A DNA stretch of 30,879 bases from Scytonema sp. UIC 10036. GTDB lineage: Bacteria; Cyanobacteriota; Cyanobacteriia; Cyanobacteriales; Nostocaceae. The translations under genes and the position numbers were made by a program. The notes beneath the pieces were generated by a model. It was not told where the DNA came from and ran no database searches. It saw nothing but the letters and a program-made list of their open reading frames with translations. The stretch spans positions 1 through 30,879 of the forward strand of contig NZ_WJFC01000163.1 in the NCBI RefSeq assembly GCF_009725235.1, in the 5' to 3' direction. Shown piece after piece: positions 1-9,081 of this stretch (positions are counted from its first letter, which is position 1; each line of letters opens with the position of its first letter).

Positions 1-331
1 GGGTTAGGGTGGGGTAAAAAATATTTAATACATCAATCATGACTTTTCAAACATCCTCTAACTATGGTGTGCCACATTCTCGGTGAATCTGTCGCTCCCA
101 GCATTTGTATAAGTTTTTCCTAAACATAAGGATCTTACCTTGTCAAAATTTTTTTGGTAGTGAACACTATATTCAAATCTAATTCAATATCGAAAAGCTT
201 GAAAGTAAATTTTGACCTTTGCCCTCGGCTCAGTTAGGGAAGACGCAAGTCTCATCTAAACGCGCCTCTACAGAATCAGTGAGTTGCCAAAATTTAAGAC
301 ACAAGAGAAACTTGTAATTACATTAACTCTC
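1..331. other. Left-edge spacer upstream of the porin gene
   Basis: No gene is supported here. The stretch is AT-rich and presumably holds the promoter of the porin gene, but I could not pick a convincing -35/-10 pair or a Fur-box-like palindrome. A reverse-strand frame that overlaps the porin start (268-579) reads as an antisense shadow and is not called. The first ten bases resemble a G-rich telomere-like motif, but there is only about one unit of it. Confidence 0.5.
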
Positions 332-2188
332 ATGGTAGGAACCTTCAAGACGTATTTAAATCTAGTCAGTGGCATGAGCATCTTCAATCTAATTGCCCTA
401 GGTGTTCCTGCTTTAGCTGAAACATCGGAATTAACTACTATCACCCTTGAACATGCGATCGCTACTGAGGTTATCTCTACAGTCAGAGCAACTGCTTTAG
501 TAGGTGAAGTTAGCACGAGCCAGACACTGGAAATGAGTCCAAGGAGTGTCACCCAAATGAAGCAGTCAAACCCAATCACTCCTCTCCAAAATCAGTTTGC
601 TCTGGTAGCTGCTTCTAACAACCAAATGACTTTTGTGTCTCCGATAACGACTACAGTTACTGATGAAGGTGAAAACTTAGAGCTTTCTCTTATTCTTGTT
701 CAAAAGATGCTAGAAAACAAGGATAGTCATGGCTTAATAGCACAAGTCACCTCTGTGTCTCAACTTGAAGATGTACAACCTACTGATTGGGCTTTTCAAT
801 CGCTACAATCCTTGGTTGAGCGATATGGTTGTATAGCAGGGTATCCAGAAAATGTTTACCGGGGTAATCGAGCTTTGACAAGATATGAGTTTGCCGCCGG
901 GTTAAATGCTTGTTTGAAGCGAGTCAATGAACTGATTGCAACAGCAACTTCTGACTTAGCGCGAACAGAAGATTTAGTGACTATTAAGCGTTTACAAGAG
1001 GAATTTGCGGCAGAACTAACTGTGCTGCGGGGTCGTGTAGATACTTTAGAAGCTCGCTCCGCAGAACTAGAGGCAAATCAGTTCTCCACGACCACCAAGC
1101 TAACTGGTCAAGTCATCATGGCAGTAAATGCTGGAGCATTTGATGGAGAACGCATCATCAGCCCCACAGGTCAAGAAATTGCTCGCTCTGACCCGAATGC
1201 CACAGTGCTTTACCGAGCGGCTCTAGACTTGAATACGAGCTTCTCTGGCTCAGACCAGTTGAAAATCCGCATTGATACAGGCAGCGATAATGGTAACGAC
1301 AATACTGCAGGATTCCTCGAGCCGACCTTTGGCAGTGTTTTAGACTACTCTGTTAAACCACCCAGAGATAACGACTTTGGCTTGGGAAGACTATACTACA
1401 CTTTTAAGCCATTTCAGAACTTTACAGTATCCGTAGGTCCTGATATTCGTACTACAGATTATGTTGACCGTAACAGCTACGCTTACCTAAGTTTTCGAGA
1501 CTTTAGCACTTTGGCATTTGTCAACAATTATATTCTCTTCCCTGTCAACGGTCCAAGTGCAGGTGCAGCAATTGATTGGAAACCAGGAGGAGGAGCATTC
1601 ACGGTACGGGCTTTGTATGCAGCAGCAGAAGCAGCCAACCCAACCGATCGAGGACCGATCCGAGGTACAGCACCGTTTGCTCGGTTGTTATATCCTACGG
1701 GCAGTGGCGAGCAAGGTTTATTTGGCGACACGTATCAGAGTACCGTTGAACTCGAGTATGCACCATCAAAATCCTTTGCCATACGCCTCCAGTACAGTGG
1801 TGGAGAGTTATTCGATAACCGCTATGACGTGTTCGGCGCAAATTTTGAGTTAGCTTTTTCACCAAAATTTGCCATATTTGGTCGCTATGGCTTCAGCAGT
1901 TATAATGAGACTATCTATGGAGACATTAACCCTAACTACTGGATGGCAGGGGTGGCGTTCCGCGACTTGTTTACCCAAGGTGCTTTGGCTGGTATTGCAG
2001 CCGGTCAACCCTTTATTGCCAGTGAATTGGGTAATTCTACTCAAACTAACTTTGAAGGTTTTTACAACTTCCCTGTAAGTAACAACATTCAAGTCACACC
2101 TTTGATTCAAGTGATTGTCAATCCTAGTAACCAGGATGCAAACGGCACAATCATTACAGGCACTTTGCGGACAGTCTTTTCTTTCTAG
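332..2188 (+). CDS. SLH-domain outer-membrane porin (cyanobacterial iron uptake porin family)
   Basis: Outer-membrane beta-barrel protein of the cyanobacterial SLH/OprB-like porin family, members of which are linked to inorganic iron and small-solute uptake. Numbering from a TTG at 284, a hydrophobic leader ends near VPALA-ET (about residue 45). A single SLH module follows (about 158-215, with QPTDWAFQSLQSLVERYGC and RYEFAAGLNACL), then a short coiled coil (about 226-265). The rest is beta-barrel, ending in the terminal phenylalanine typical of outer-membrane proteins. The start is uncertain: TTG 284, ATG 332 and ATG 374 are all in frame and none has a good ribosome site. ATG 332 gives a sensible leader. 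The region between leader and SLH (about 45-155) is long and low in complexity compared with usual members. The iron role is family inference only. Confidence 0.88.
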   Translation: MVGTFKTYLNLVSGMSIFNLIALGVPALAETSELTTITLEHAIATEVISTVRATALVGEVSTSQTLEMSPRSVTQMKQSNPITPLQNQFALVAASNNQMTFVSPITTTVTDEGENLELSLILVQKMLENKDSHGLIAQVTSVSQLEDVQPTDWAFQSLQSLVERYGCIAGYPENVYRGNRALTRYEFAAGLNACLKRVNELIATATSDLARTEDLVTIKRLQEEFAAELTVLRGRVDTLEARSAELEANQFSTTTKLTGQVIMAVNAGAFDGERIISPTGQEIARSDPNATVLYRAALDLNTSFSGSDQLKIRIDTGSDNGNDNTAGFLEPTFGSVLDYSVKPPRDNDFGLGRLYYTFKPFQNFTVSVGPDIRTTDYVDRNSYAYLSFRDFSTLAFVNNYILFPVNGPSAGAAIDWKPGGGAFTVRALYAAAEAANPTDRGPIRGTAPFARLLYPTGSGEQGLFGDTYQSTVELEYAPSKSFAIRLQYSGGELFDNRYDVFGANFELAFSPKFAIFGRYGFSSYNETIYGDINPNYWMAGVAFRDLFTQGALAGIAAGQPFIASELGNSTQTNFEGFYNFPVSNNIQVTPLIQVIVNPSNQDANGTIITGTLRTVFSF

Positions 2189-2314
2189 ATGTTGTGATAA
2201 GTTTCCATGCCTTGCTTGCTTATCAGCTCTTTTATCAATGCCATTAGTGTTAAAAAGCCATGTCAAAGGCTTATTCCTTAGTTGCAAAAAACGTCATTTG
2301 AGAGGACTAGAGTT

Positions 2315-3067
2315 ATGGCTGTAGAACAAGTAGTTCGTTCTTTTGAACAAAAAGCTTCTTCTGTTATTAGTAAGCAATTGAGAGGAGTTCACCATGTTGG
2401 TCTCACAGTTGAGGATATGGGAAAAGCTTTGGAATTTTATACGGAGGTATTGGGTGGAAAAGTCATAATTCCAGAAATCGGTCTTGCTGGCGAAATTATA
2501 CACAATACTTTGTTGCAAAAAGAAGAGATTGAAGCGATCGCCCTAGAAAGCGATCCAAAAACTCTTGGTATACCCAACCTTAGAGATGGGGAACAAAATC
2601 TAGACATTTACTTTATTCAGTTTGATAATGTTGTCCTGGAACTTTTGCAATATAGAGATGCTTCAGAGCAACCCAATGGTTCCGTTGTTTTCCCAGTAAA
2701 AAATCCTTACTCCAGTCCAGCTTGCGTCAACTCAATGCATATATCCTTTTACTTAAAAGACGATGTGAATGTCGATGAGTTTGTGAACAACTTGGAAACA
2801 GAATGTCACAAGCGCGGAATGGATCGAGTCAAATGTAACCGAATTGTTCGCGTCAAAACAGAACAGGAAAGGGCAAATACCGATCTACAGTACAACTCAT
2901 GCAAACTAATTGACCCTTCCTTTGGAGATTTTGAAGGATGGACCCTCGTTTACTGTAAAGGACCCAACGGGGAGCAATTGGAGTTTAATCAAGTGCTGCG
3001 TAAAGCCAAAATTTTGTTTGATACAGCAAAAAAGGAGTATCAAAAAGAGAAAGCTGACGAACAGTAA
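2315..3067 (+). CDS. VOC-superfamily protein (glyoxalase/extradiol-dioxygenase fold), two modules
   Basis: A 250-residue protein with two beta-alpha-beta-beta-beta modules of the vicinal-oxygen-chelate fold. Module one begins GVHHVGLTVEDMGKALEFYTEVLGG (residues about 24-48). Module two contains the NSMHISFYLKD strand (about 139-149) and closes with GPNGEQLEFNQV. Plausible metal ligands are His26 or His27, Glu109 (VLELLQY), His142 and Glu223, the H-E-H-E pattern of metal-binding VOC enzymes such as glyoxalases and ring-cleavage dioxygenases. The substrate is unknown. ATG 2315 is chosen because GAGAGG lies 9 bases upstream; an in-frame TTG at 2282 would add 11 unconvincing residues. The catalase gene starts 21 bases after the stop, so the two are probably co-transcribed. 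Confidence 0.85.
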   Translation: MAVEQVVRSFEQKASSVISKQLRGVHHVGLTVEDMGKALEFYTEVLGGKVIIPEIGLAGEIIHNTLLQKEEIEAIALESDPKTLGIPNLRDGEQNLDIYFIQFDNVVLELLQYRDASEQPNGSVVFPVKNPYSSPACVNSMHISFYLKDDVNVDEFVNNLETECHKRGMDRVKCNRIVRVKTEQERANTDLQYNSCKLIDPSFGDFEGWTLVYCKGPNGEQLEFNQVLRKAKILFDTAKKEYQKEKADEQ

Positions 3068-3088
3068 ATATTAAGGATAGGTCAAAAA

Positions 3089-4534
3089 ATGAGCGACGAG
3101 AAAATACTTACAACTGATGCAGGTATTCCTATTAGTGACAATCAAAACTCTCTAACTGCAGGAGCACGAGGTCCACTGCTCATGCAGGACTTTTACTTAA
3201 TTGAGAAGATGGCTCACTTCAACCGGGAACGCATTGCAGAACGGGTGGTTCACGCCAAAGGTTCTGGAGCCTATGGTACCTTGAGTGTCACCAACGATGT
3301 GACTCGCTATACAACAGCAAAACTATTTTCGCAAATAGGCAAGCAAACTGAGGTACTTGCAAGGTTTTCGTCGGTTGCAGGCGAACGCGGTGCAGCTGAT
3401 GCAGAGCGGGATGTGCGTGGCTTCTCTCTCAAGTTCTATACGGAAGAAGGCAACTGGGATATGGTCGGAAATAATACTCCAGTCTTCTTCGTTCGCGACC
3501 CACTTAAATTCAGTGATTTCATCCGCACGCAAAAGCGCGACCCTAAAACCAACTTGCGTCATCCAACAGCAATGTGGGATTTCTGGTCGCTTTCACCGGA
3601 GAGCTTGCATCAAGTCACGATTCTGTTTAGCGATCGCGGATTACCTAAAAGCTATCGCTATATGAACGGTTATGGTAGCCATACCTTCAGTTTCATTAAC
3701 AAAGATCGAGAGAGGTTCTGGGTCAAGTTCCACTTCAAAACAATGCAAAGCATCCAGAAGCTGACTAATGAAGAGGCAGCAAAAATAGTGGGTCAAGACC
3801 GCGAGAGCTTCCAACGGGATCTGTTTTACGCAATTGAGAGGGGCGAATACCCGAAGTGGCGTTTTTACATACAGATTATGCCTGAGGCGGATGCTGACAA
3901 AACGCTTTACAATCCTTTCGATTTAACTAAAGTCTGGCCACATAAAGATTATCCATTAATTGAAGTAGGCATTCTTGAACTCAACCGCAATCCGGAAAAC
4001 TATTTTGCAGAAATTGAACAAGCAGCTTTCTCACCCTCTAACGTTGTGCCTGGAATTTCATTTAGCCCGGACAAAATGCTCCAAGCGCGTATCTTCTCTT
4101 ACCCAGATGCACATCGTTATCGCTTAGGAGTAAACTATGAAAGTCTGCCGATCAATTGCCCCCATGCAACTAAAGCGCACACTTATCACCGCGATGGCTT
4201 GATGCGCTTTGACAACAACGGCGGTGGAGCGGTCAACTATGAGCCGAACAGCTTTGGTGGACCAATTGAAGATCCGAGTATCAAGGAACCAGCGCTCAAA
4301 ATTTTTGGTGATGGCGATCGCTACGATCGTCGTGTAGGCAACGACGATTATACCCAAGCTGGCAATCTTTTCCGGTTACTGCCAAAAGACGAAAAGCAAC
4401 GGCTTTTCCATAATATTGCAGCAGCTATGCAAGGTGTACCGCAGTTTATCATCGATCGGCAGCTTGCACATTTTGTGAAGGCAGATCCAGCCTATGGAGA
4501 AGGGGTTGCCAAAGCACTTGCATCACACAAATAA
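3089..4534 (+). CDS. katA: Monofunctional haem catalase (small subunit type)
   Basis: Cytoplasmic hydrogen-peroxide dismutating enzyme. The 481-residue length without a C-terminal flavodoxin-like extension fits small-subunit (clade 3-like) catalases. Key residues visible: distal His55 in [13 protein letters not shown], Asn128 in [14 protein letters not shown], and the proximal haem-ligand Tyr338 in [14 protein letters not shown]. The N-terminal arm with [16 protein letters not shown] is also typical. All catalytic residues are retained and there is no frameshift, so it should be active. It lies 21 bases behind the VOC gene, and a strong terminator follows at 4896. The presence of several other peroxide/electrophile genes downstream suggests a stress locus. 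The gene symbol is the generic one for this family and is not proven by orthology. Confidence 0.95.
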   Translation: MSDEKILTTDAGIPISDNQNSLTAGARGPLLMQDFYLIEKMAHFNRERIAERVVHAKGSGAYGTLSVTNDVTRYTTAKLFSQIGKQTEVLARFSSVAGERGAADAERDVRGFSLKFYTEEGNWDMVGNNTPVFFVRDPLKFSDFIRTQKRDPKTNLRHPTAMWDFWSLSPESLHQVTILFSDRGLPKSYRYMNGYGSHTFSFINKDRERFWVKFHFKTMQSIQKLTNEEAAKIVGQDRESFQRDLFYAIERGEYPKWRFYIQIMPEADADKTLYNPFDLTKVWPHKDYPLIEVGILELNRNPENYFAEIEQAAFSPSNVVPGISFSPDKMLQARIFSYPDAHRYRLGVNYESLPINCPHATKAHTYHRDGLMRFDNNGGGAVNYEPNSFGGPIEDPSIKEPALKIFGDGDRYDRRVGNDDYTQAGNLFRLLPKDEKQRLFHNIAAAMQGVPQFIIDRQLAHFVKADPAYGEGVAKALASHK

Positions 4535-4562
4535 TGTTACTACACAGTTAATTACATTTTCT

Positions 4563-4826
4563 ATGAATATTGAACAAATTAACGCAGAAATTGAGAAGCT
4601 TTCTCCTGCGGCACGAGTTGTCTTACTCTACCAAATCTTACCTAACTGCATTGCACAACCCCATTGTTTGCTACTTGAAAAAGCTGCCTTAGAGGAAGAA
4701 TTAATTAACCAATTAAAGTTAATAATTTGCCATCTGGAAATTAATCAGCGCTTTGGAATTACAAAAATTGTGCTGAAAGAATTAAAGAGCAAATTACCTC
4801 AGTTGACTCCACTTGTGCTTTGTTGA
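4563..4826 (+). CDS. Small hypothetical protein, 87 aa
   Basis: A short open frame starting at ATG 4563, 28 bases after the catalase stop, and ending before the terminator at 4896. It begins MNIEQINAEIEKLSPAARV and continues as a Leu/Ile/Glu-rich amphipathic helical protein with three cysteines. The opening resembles the short helical N-termini of antitoxin-like or addiction-module-like proteins, but no specific family is recognised. No clear ribosome site precedes the ATG, so translation could depend on coupling to the catalase gene. Its position between catalase and terminator, on the same strand, is the main argument for reality. It may be a chance frame. Confidence 0.4.
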   Translation: MNIEQINAEIEKLSPAARVVLLYQILPNCIAQPHCLLLEKAALEEELINQLKLIICHLEINQRFGITKIVLKELKSKLPQLTPLVLC

Positions 4827-4895
4827 AATCGAGGCTTTATCTCCATACAGAGCATTCGATTCTCGCATTCATACCATTTGATATAATACAGCCTT

Positions 4896-4923
4896 GCCCC
4901 ATTCTAAATGGGGCTTTTTTTTT
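4896..4923 (+). terminator. Strong intrinsic terminator
   Basis: A perfect 8-bp stem, GCCCCATT (4896-4903) and AATGGGGC (4907-4914), with a CTA loop, followed by nine consecutive T residues (4915-4923). This is a textbook rho-independent terminator closing the VOC-catalase-small ORF unit. Confidence 0.93.
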
Positions 4924-5290
4924 AAGCACAAAAATTCACAAATTTATCCAAAGACAAAAAATGTTTGTAATCCATCCATATTGAAGTGACATTGATAGCG
5001 AAAAGACTTAAGTTGCTCCTTAACTTAACGATTTTCTCTGGTTAAAACTTTAAGAGTTTGGAAAACTTAAAGATGAAAAGTGTTTCATTCTTTATAAGAG
5101 TGCAGTAAAAAGAGCAATGATAAGGAGATCTGCATTACTTATAATGGAAACCTAGGTCAAGTTTGTCATTAAAGTTTTGAGAAAGTTTTTAACCCGATCG
5201 CACAAGTAGAACACACTGAGTAGCTCTTTGTGTTTTGTAACAACATTTGCAACAGAATGCCAAAACTTATGTAAAAGGTGGACATAAACC
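4924..5290 (+). promoter_or_regulatory. Upstream regulatory spacer of the CMD-like gene
   Basis: This 367-base spacer follows a terminator, so a new promoter must lie here or further on. A perfect TATAAT occurs at 5140-5145, but no TTGACA-like box sits at the expected distance. The long leader to the ATG at 5291 (about 140 bases) could carry post-transcriptional control. AAAGGTGG at 5273-5280 is a good ribosome site. The promoter assignment is weak. Confidence 0.35.
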
Positions 5291-5683
5291 ATGAAGCAGG
5301 GTGATTCTGGGACACTCGTTCAAGATGAAAAGGCAACTGCATACAAAAATGCGGTTTTAGATGATAAAAAACTTCAAGATGCTTTAAAAAGTATCAATCC
5401 GAAGTTTGGAGATTTTTGTACCCGCATAGCAGGTGAAGCATGGGGACTTCCATTAATTGACCAAAAAACCAAGGCTTTAATAACAGTCGCTGTTGATGTT
5501 GTGAATCAGGATCACGTAGGAACCGGTAGCCCTTTTGCAGCACACGTAAATACAGCTATGCAACAGGGAGCTACGCGTGCAGAAATCGAGGAACTTCTTT
5601 TGTTCATGTGCGTTTACGCAGGCTTCAATAAGGCTGCAGGGTGCTTTGGTACCCTTAATGATATTCTCGGTCCCTCAGCGTGA
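5291..5683 (+). CDS. Carboxymuconolactone decarboxylase (CMD/AhpD-like) family protein
   Basis: A 130-residue, all-helical CMD-family protein. The core runs from about residue 30 to 125, with FCTRIAGEAWGLPLIDQKTK, the conserved His85 in SPFAAHVNTAMQQGATRAEIEELL, and CVYAGFNKAAGCF. The AhpD-type CxxC peroxidase motif is absent (only isolated Cys43, Cys107 and Cys118), so it is closer to decarboxylase-like members than to alkylhydroperoxidases. Family members act on muconolactone-type compounds or in antioxidant defence; the substrate here is unknown. AAAGGTGG precedes the ATG by 10 bases. It heads a same-strand run with DJ-1-like and DUF1830 genes. Confidence 0.87.
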   Translation: MKQGDSGTLVQDEKATAYKNAVLDDKKLQDALKSINPKFGDFCTRIAGEAWGLPLIDQKTKALITVAVDVVNQDHVGTGSPFAAHVNTAMQQGATRAEIEELLLFMCVYAGFNKAAGCFGTLNDILGPSA

Positions 5684-5798
5684 TGTTTTGCACCAACAAA
5701 GTTGTTATAGCCGATCGAACGCTAACAAGATATGCAACAAAACACCAGTCAGCACACTGAAAACATAACATCTCCAATCATCAGGAAGAAAAGGCAAT

Positions 5799-6428
5799 AT
5801 GGTAACTACAACTTCTAAGGCTAAGGGAAAAATAGGTGTACTCATTGAGGAGCACTTTGACGAAATTGAGTTTCGAGCATTCAACAAGTTTTTCCCTGCA
5901 AATGGATATGAAGTAGAGTACATATCCCATCTTTGGAATCAAAAACAATTAACCTTCAAGGGGATTGATTTAATAGAAGAAGTCACAGTTACGGTAGAAG
6001 TGAACGATATTGAGCCTACCGATTATGAAGGCATTCTTCTAATTGGTGCATATGCTATGGATCGTCTTCGCTATGAAGAGCATCATAAAGAGGGTCAACC
6101 CAATCAAGCTCCTGCTGTCAGATTTCTCCGAAAAGCTGTCAAAGCTATGGATGCTGGCAGATTAAAGATTGGAACTATCTGCCATAGTCTTTGGCTATTT
6201 ACTGCCGATCCAGAACTGCTTAAAAATCGTGAGATTACTTGTGCCCATAACATCTTGTGTGATGTCGAAAATGCAGGAGGCATCGTTGTCTACGATGGTG
6301 ACGGGACTAAAGACTTACATATTGATGGTAATCTGATCACAGCCAAACATCCTAATGTAGTTACCGAGTTCATGGATATATTTTTAAAGGCAATTAACGA
6401 GCAGCAATTGCAAGCCGTAGCTAAGTAG
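5799..6428 (+). CDS. DJ-1/PfpI family protein (class I glutamine-amidotransferase fold)
   Basis: A 209-residue single-domain protein of the DJ-1/PfpI superfamily. It shows a first strand KIGVLIEEHFDEIEF with the conserved acidic residue (about Glu17), GILLIGAYAMDRLR, and the nucleophile elbow GTICHSLWLF with Cys128-His129. Later strands (ITCAHNILCDVENAGG, GNLITAKHPN) match the family. Members serve as stress chaperones, glyoxalases/deglycases or peptidases, so the exact reaction cannot be told from sequence. The insertion around residues 88-105 (charged, DRLRYEEHHKEGQPN) is notable. AAAAGG lies just upstream of the ATG. It is 115 bases behind the CMD gene, probably the same transcript. Confidence 0.9.
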   Translation: MVTTTSKAKGKIGVLIEEHFDEIEFRAFNKFFPANGYEVEYISHLWNQKQLTFKGIDLIEEVTVTVEVNDIEPTDYEGILLIGAYAMDRLRYEEHHKEGQPNQAPAVRFLRKAVKAMDAGRLKIGTICHSLWLFTADPELLKNREITCAHNILCDVENAGGIVVYDGDGTKDLHIDGNLITAKHPNVVTEFMDIFLKAINEQQLQAVAK

Positions 6429-6552
6429 GAGGGAAATTAAGACTAAAGAACCGAGTGTTTCAAGTGGGAAAGAAAAAAACCACTCCCTGAGTTTCACTTT
6501 AAAACCTGGGTTAACGATCAAATTCTAGGGTAGTTAAAGCAGAACATTCAGG

Positions 6553-6822
6553 ATGAAACCTGTAGTTATGACTCAAATACTTGATTCTTTACCTCCCAAT
6601 CCGTCCGGTAAAATTCTCTGCTGCTACGTTAATACCACTAGTCAAATTCAAATTGCTCGGAGCGCGAATGTTTCTAATTGGTACTTTGAGCGAGCTATTT
6701 TCCCAGGACAACATCTTTTGTTTGAAGCGCCGTTAGATGCTCAAATGGAAATTCATACAGGCACAAAGATTTGTGCAATTTTATCAGATAAGATATTGTG
6801 CAACCGCTTACGCATAAACTAA
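6553..6822 (+). CDS. DUF1830 family protein
   Basis: An 89-residue protein matching the cyanobacterial DUF1830 family as I know it: DSLPPNPSGKILCCYVNTTSQIQIARSAN, then a WYFERAIFPGQHLLFEAPLDAQMEIHTG core, ending in an ILSDKILCNRLRI tail. The biochemical function is unknown. It is predicted all-beta and cytosolic, with paired cysteines (Cys23-Cys24). An alternative start at Met6 (6568) is possible because many relatives begin near MTQILD. It sits between the DJ-1-like gene and glgX. Confidence 0.85.
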   Translation: MKPVVMTQILDSLPPNPSGKILCCYVNTTSQIQIARSANVSNWYFERAIFPGQHLLFEAPLDAQMEIHTGTKICAILSDKILCNRLRIN

Positions 6823-6924
6823 AGGCGCAGTTAACTAAACGGCAATATCTTTACAAAGCTTAAAACGCCTCATTGAATTCGCATAGATAACTCATTAACA
6901 CTCTGAAGTGAGGAAAAGAGCAAA

Positions 6925-9045
6925 ATGACTGCAACAACACCTAAATTCCAGATAGAACTGACTACAAAAAAGTACCAAGTAGAAGTGGGACGCACACATC
7001 CCTTAGGTGCTACACCGTGCAAAGATGGAGTAAACTTTTCAGTTTTTGCAGAACATGCGACATCTGTCGAACTCTTATTATTTGAAAATCCTAATGACCT
7101 GGAACCTATCCAGACTATTAAACTCAACCCAAAAAGCAATAAAACCTTTCACTTTTGGCATATTTTTGTAAAAGGGTTGAAACCCGGAATTGGCTACGCC
7201 TATCGAGTAGACGGTCCTCAAGATTTACACCAAACAGGAAACCGTTTTAATAAAAATAAGGTACTGCTCGATCCTTACTCTAAGGGAAACGCCAATGCCC
7301 TTTGGAACCGCATAGATGCTTTGGGCTCAAAAGACAATCTAACCACCTCAATGCGTAGTGTGGTCGTCGATATATCGGATTATGACTGGGAAGGCGATCG
7401 TCCTCTTAATCGACCAATGAGTGACACCATTATTTATGAGTTACATATTGGCGGATTTACTAAATCACTTTCCTCTAACTGCAAATATCGAGGTACTTTC
7501 TCTGGAGTTATTGAGAAAATTCCTTACTTAAAAAAACTAGGCATAACCGCTGTCGAATTGCTACCAATATTTGACTTTGACGAAACAGAAATTGTCCGAG
7601 AAGTTAACGGTATTCCACTGAAAGACTACTGGGGATACAACCCCCACAGCTTCTTCGCGCCTGAAGCGTCCTATTGTTATTCTCCTAAGGAGAAAAGCCC
7701 CATTAACGAGTTTCGGGATATGGTCAAGGCGTTGCATAAGGAAGGGATTGAGGTCATTCTGGATGTCGTTTTTAACCATACTAGCGAAGGCAACCATGAG
7801 GGTCCAACCATCAACTTCAAGGGTTTTGATAACAGTACTTACTATCATCTTGTACCTTGGGATAAGCAATACTACATGGACTACTCTGGGTGTGGAAATA
7901 CATTCAACTGCAATCACCCAATTGCAGAAAAGTTAATTGTAGAATGCTTGGAATTTTGGGTGAAAGAAATGCACGTTGATGGCTTCCGGTTTGATGAAGG
8001 GTCTATTTTATCCCGTGGATCGGACGGAGTACCTATGATCCATCCGCCGGTTGTTTGGCACATTGAAACATCTGCAGCTTTAGCTGAAACCAAAATTATT
8101 GCTGAAGCTTGGGATGCCGGTGGACTCTATATGATTGGTTACTTCCCTGGGTATCGTTGGGCAGAATGGAACGGGCGCTTCCGAGATGACATTCGGCGCT
8201 TTGTTAAAGGAGAGCCAGGGCTAGTTGGGGCGGTTGCTGTACGCATTGCCGGAAGTGCCGATCTCTATCAAAACACCGGACATTTACCGATTAACAGCAT
8301 TAATTTTATTACTTGCCATGATGGATTTACTCTCAATGATTTAGTTTCGTACAATCACAAGCACAATGAAGCGAATGGTGAGAACAACCAAGATGGAATC
8401 AATGACAATTTGAGCTGGAATTGTGGTATTGAAGGAGAGACTGACGATCCAATAGTTGATGCATTACGCCAGCGACAAATTAAAAACTTTGCAGCTATTC
8501 TTTTTCTTTCTCAAGGCGTTCCAATGATAGTGGCTGGTGATGAAGTCAGACGCACTCAAAAGGGTAATAACAACGCTTACTGCCAAGATAGCGAGATCAG
8601 TTGGTTTGACTGGAATCTTGTGGAAAAGAACGCAGATATGTTCAGGTTCTTCAAGTTGATGATTGATTTTCGTAGTTGCTACTGCCATCCTGGCTTACGC
8701 CGCAACTATTTCTTCAACGGCGAAGTTAATGAACGCGGTCTAGCGGATATCTCTTGGCATAGTTGCAAGTTATTCAGCCCAGGTTGGCACGATCCTTATG
8801 CAAGAACTTTAGCATATACTTTGGGAGGCTTCGACGGAAACGCAGATATTCACGTCATGTTTAATATGTACTGGGAGGATTTAGAGTTTGAAATTCCTTC
8901 TGTTCAAGACAGAAGATGGTACAAAGTCATAGATACTGCTGAGCCTTCCCCTATGGATATTGTGGAAAAAGGGAAAGAAACTATGGTTTCAGGTGATGTA
9001 TATGTTGTCAAAAACCGCAGTATTGTCGTTTTAATTTCTCAATAA
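6925..9045 (+). CDS. glgX: Glycogen debranching enzyme (isoamylase/GlgX type, GH13)
   Basis: Hydrolyses alpha-1,6 branches of glycogen limit dextrin in the cytoplasm. The 706 residues comprise an N-terminal CBM48-like beta domain (about 22-150, GATPCKDGVNFSVFAEHA), the GH13 barrel and a C-terminal beta domain. GH13 regions seen: region I DVVFNH (280-285), region II VDGFRFDEGS with nucleophile Asp357, region III IIAEAWDAGG with acid/base Glu394, and region IV FITCHDGFT with Asp466. Region II reads FDEGS rather than the FDLAS of enteric enzymes; all catalytic acids are kept. GAGGA precedes the ATG. The epimerase-STAS gene starts 36 bases downstream, implying an operon that couples glycogen use to the signalling genes that follow. 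Confidence 0.95.
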   Translation: MTATTPKFQIELTTKKYQVEVGRTHPLGATPCKDGVNFSVFAEHATSVELLLFENPNDLEPIQTIKLNPKSNKTFHFWHIFVKGLKPGIGYAYRVDGPQDLHQTGNRFNKNKVLLDPYSKGNANALWNRIDALGSKDNLTTSMRSVVVDISDYDWEGDRPLNRPMSDTIIYELHIGGFTKSLSSNCKYRGTFSGVIEKIPYLKKLGITAVELLPIFDFDETEIVREVNGIPLKDYWGYNPHSFFAPEASYCYSPKEKSPINEFRDMVKALHKEGIEVILDVVFNHTSEGNHEGPTINFKGFDNSTYYHLVPWDKQYYMDYSGCGNTFNCNHPIAEKLIVECLEFWVKEMHVDGFRFDEGSILSRGSDGVPMIHPPVVWHIETSAALAETKIIAEAWDAGGLYMIGYFPGYRWAEWNGRFRDDIRRFVKGEPGLVGAVAVRIAGSADLYQNTGHLPINSINFITCHDGFTLNDLVSYNHKHNEANGENNQDGINDNLSWNCGIEGETDDPIVDALRQRQIKNFAAILFLSQGVPMIVAGDEVRRTQKGNNNAYCQDSEISWFDWNLVEKNADMFRFFKLMIDFRSCYCHPGLRRNYFFNGEVNERGLADISWHSCKLFSPGWHDPYARTLAYTLGGFDGNADIHVMFNMYWEDLEFEIPSVQDRRWYKVIDTAEPSPMDIVEKGKETMVSGDVYVVKNRSIVVLISQ

Positions 9046-9081
9046 TTTCAACTAATGAACTTTATTTTAGGAGGAGATTTA

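Noticed and set aside
1..20. Telomere-like G-rich motif at the left edge (GGGTTAGGGTGGGG)
   Set aside because: Only about one unit, no array; bacterial context; most likely chance or edge of another repeat.
353..359. Possible frameshifted or degenerate catalytic sites in GlgX (FDEGS instead of FDLAS at residues 356-360)
   Set aside because: All three catalytic acids are present, and I recall the same FDEGS form in other cyanobacterial GlgX proteins, so it is probably a clade feature. Positions given are GlgX residues, not bases.
268..579. 103-codon reverse frame over the porin start
   Set aside because: Antisense to the porin coding sequence, no ribosome site, no recognisable family.
1518..2324. 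Several 67-142 codon frames inside and just after the porin gene on both strands
   Set aside because: Shadow frames of the porin; composition not protein-like and no supporting starts.
5140..5145. Perfect TATAAT as a firm promoter call
   Set aside because: No matching -35 element at 16-18 bases; kept only as a low-confidence regulatory note.
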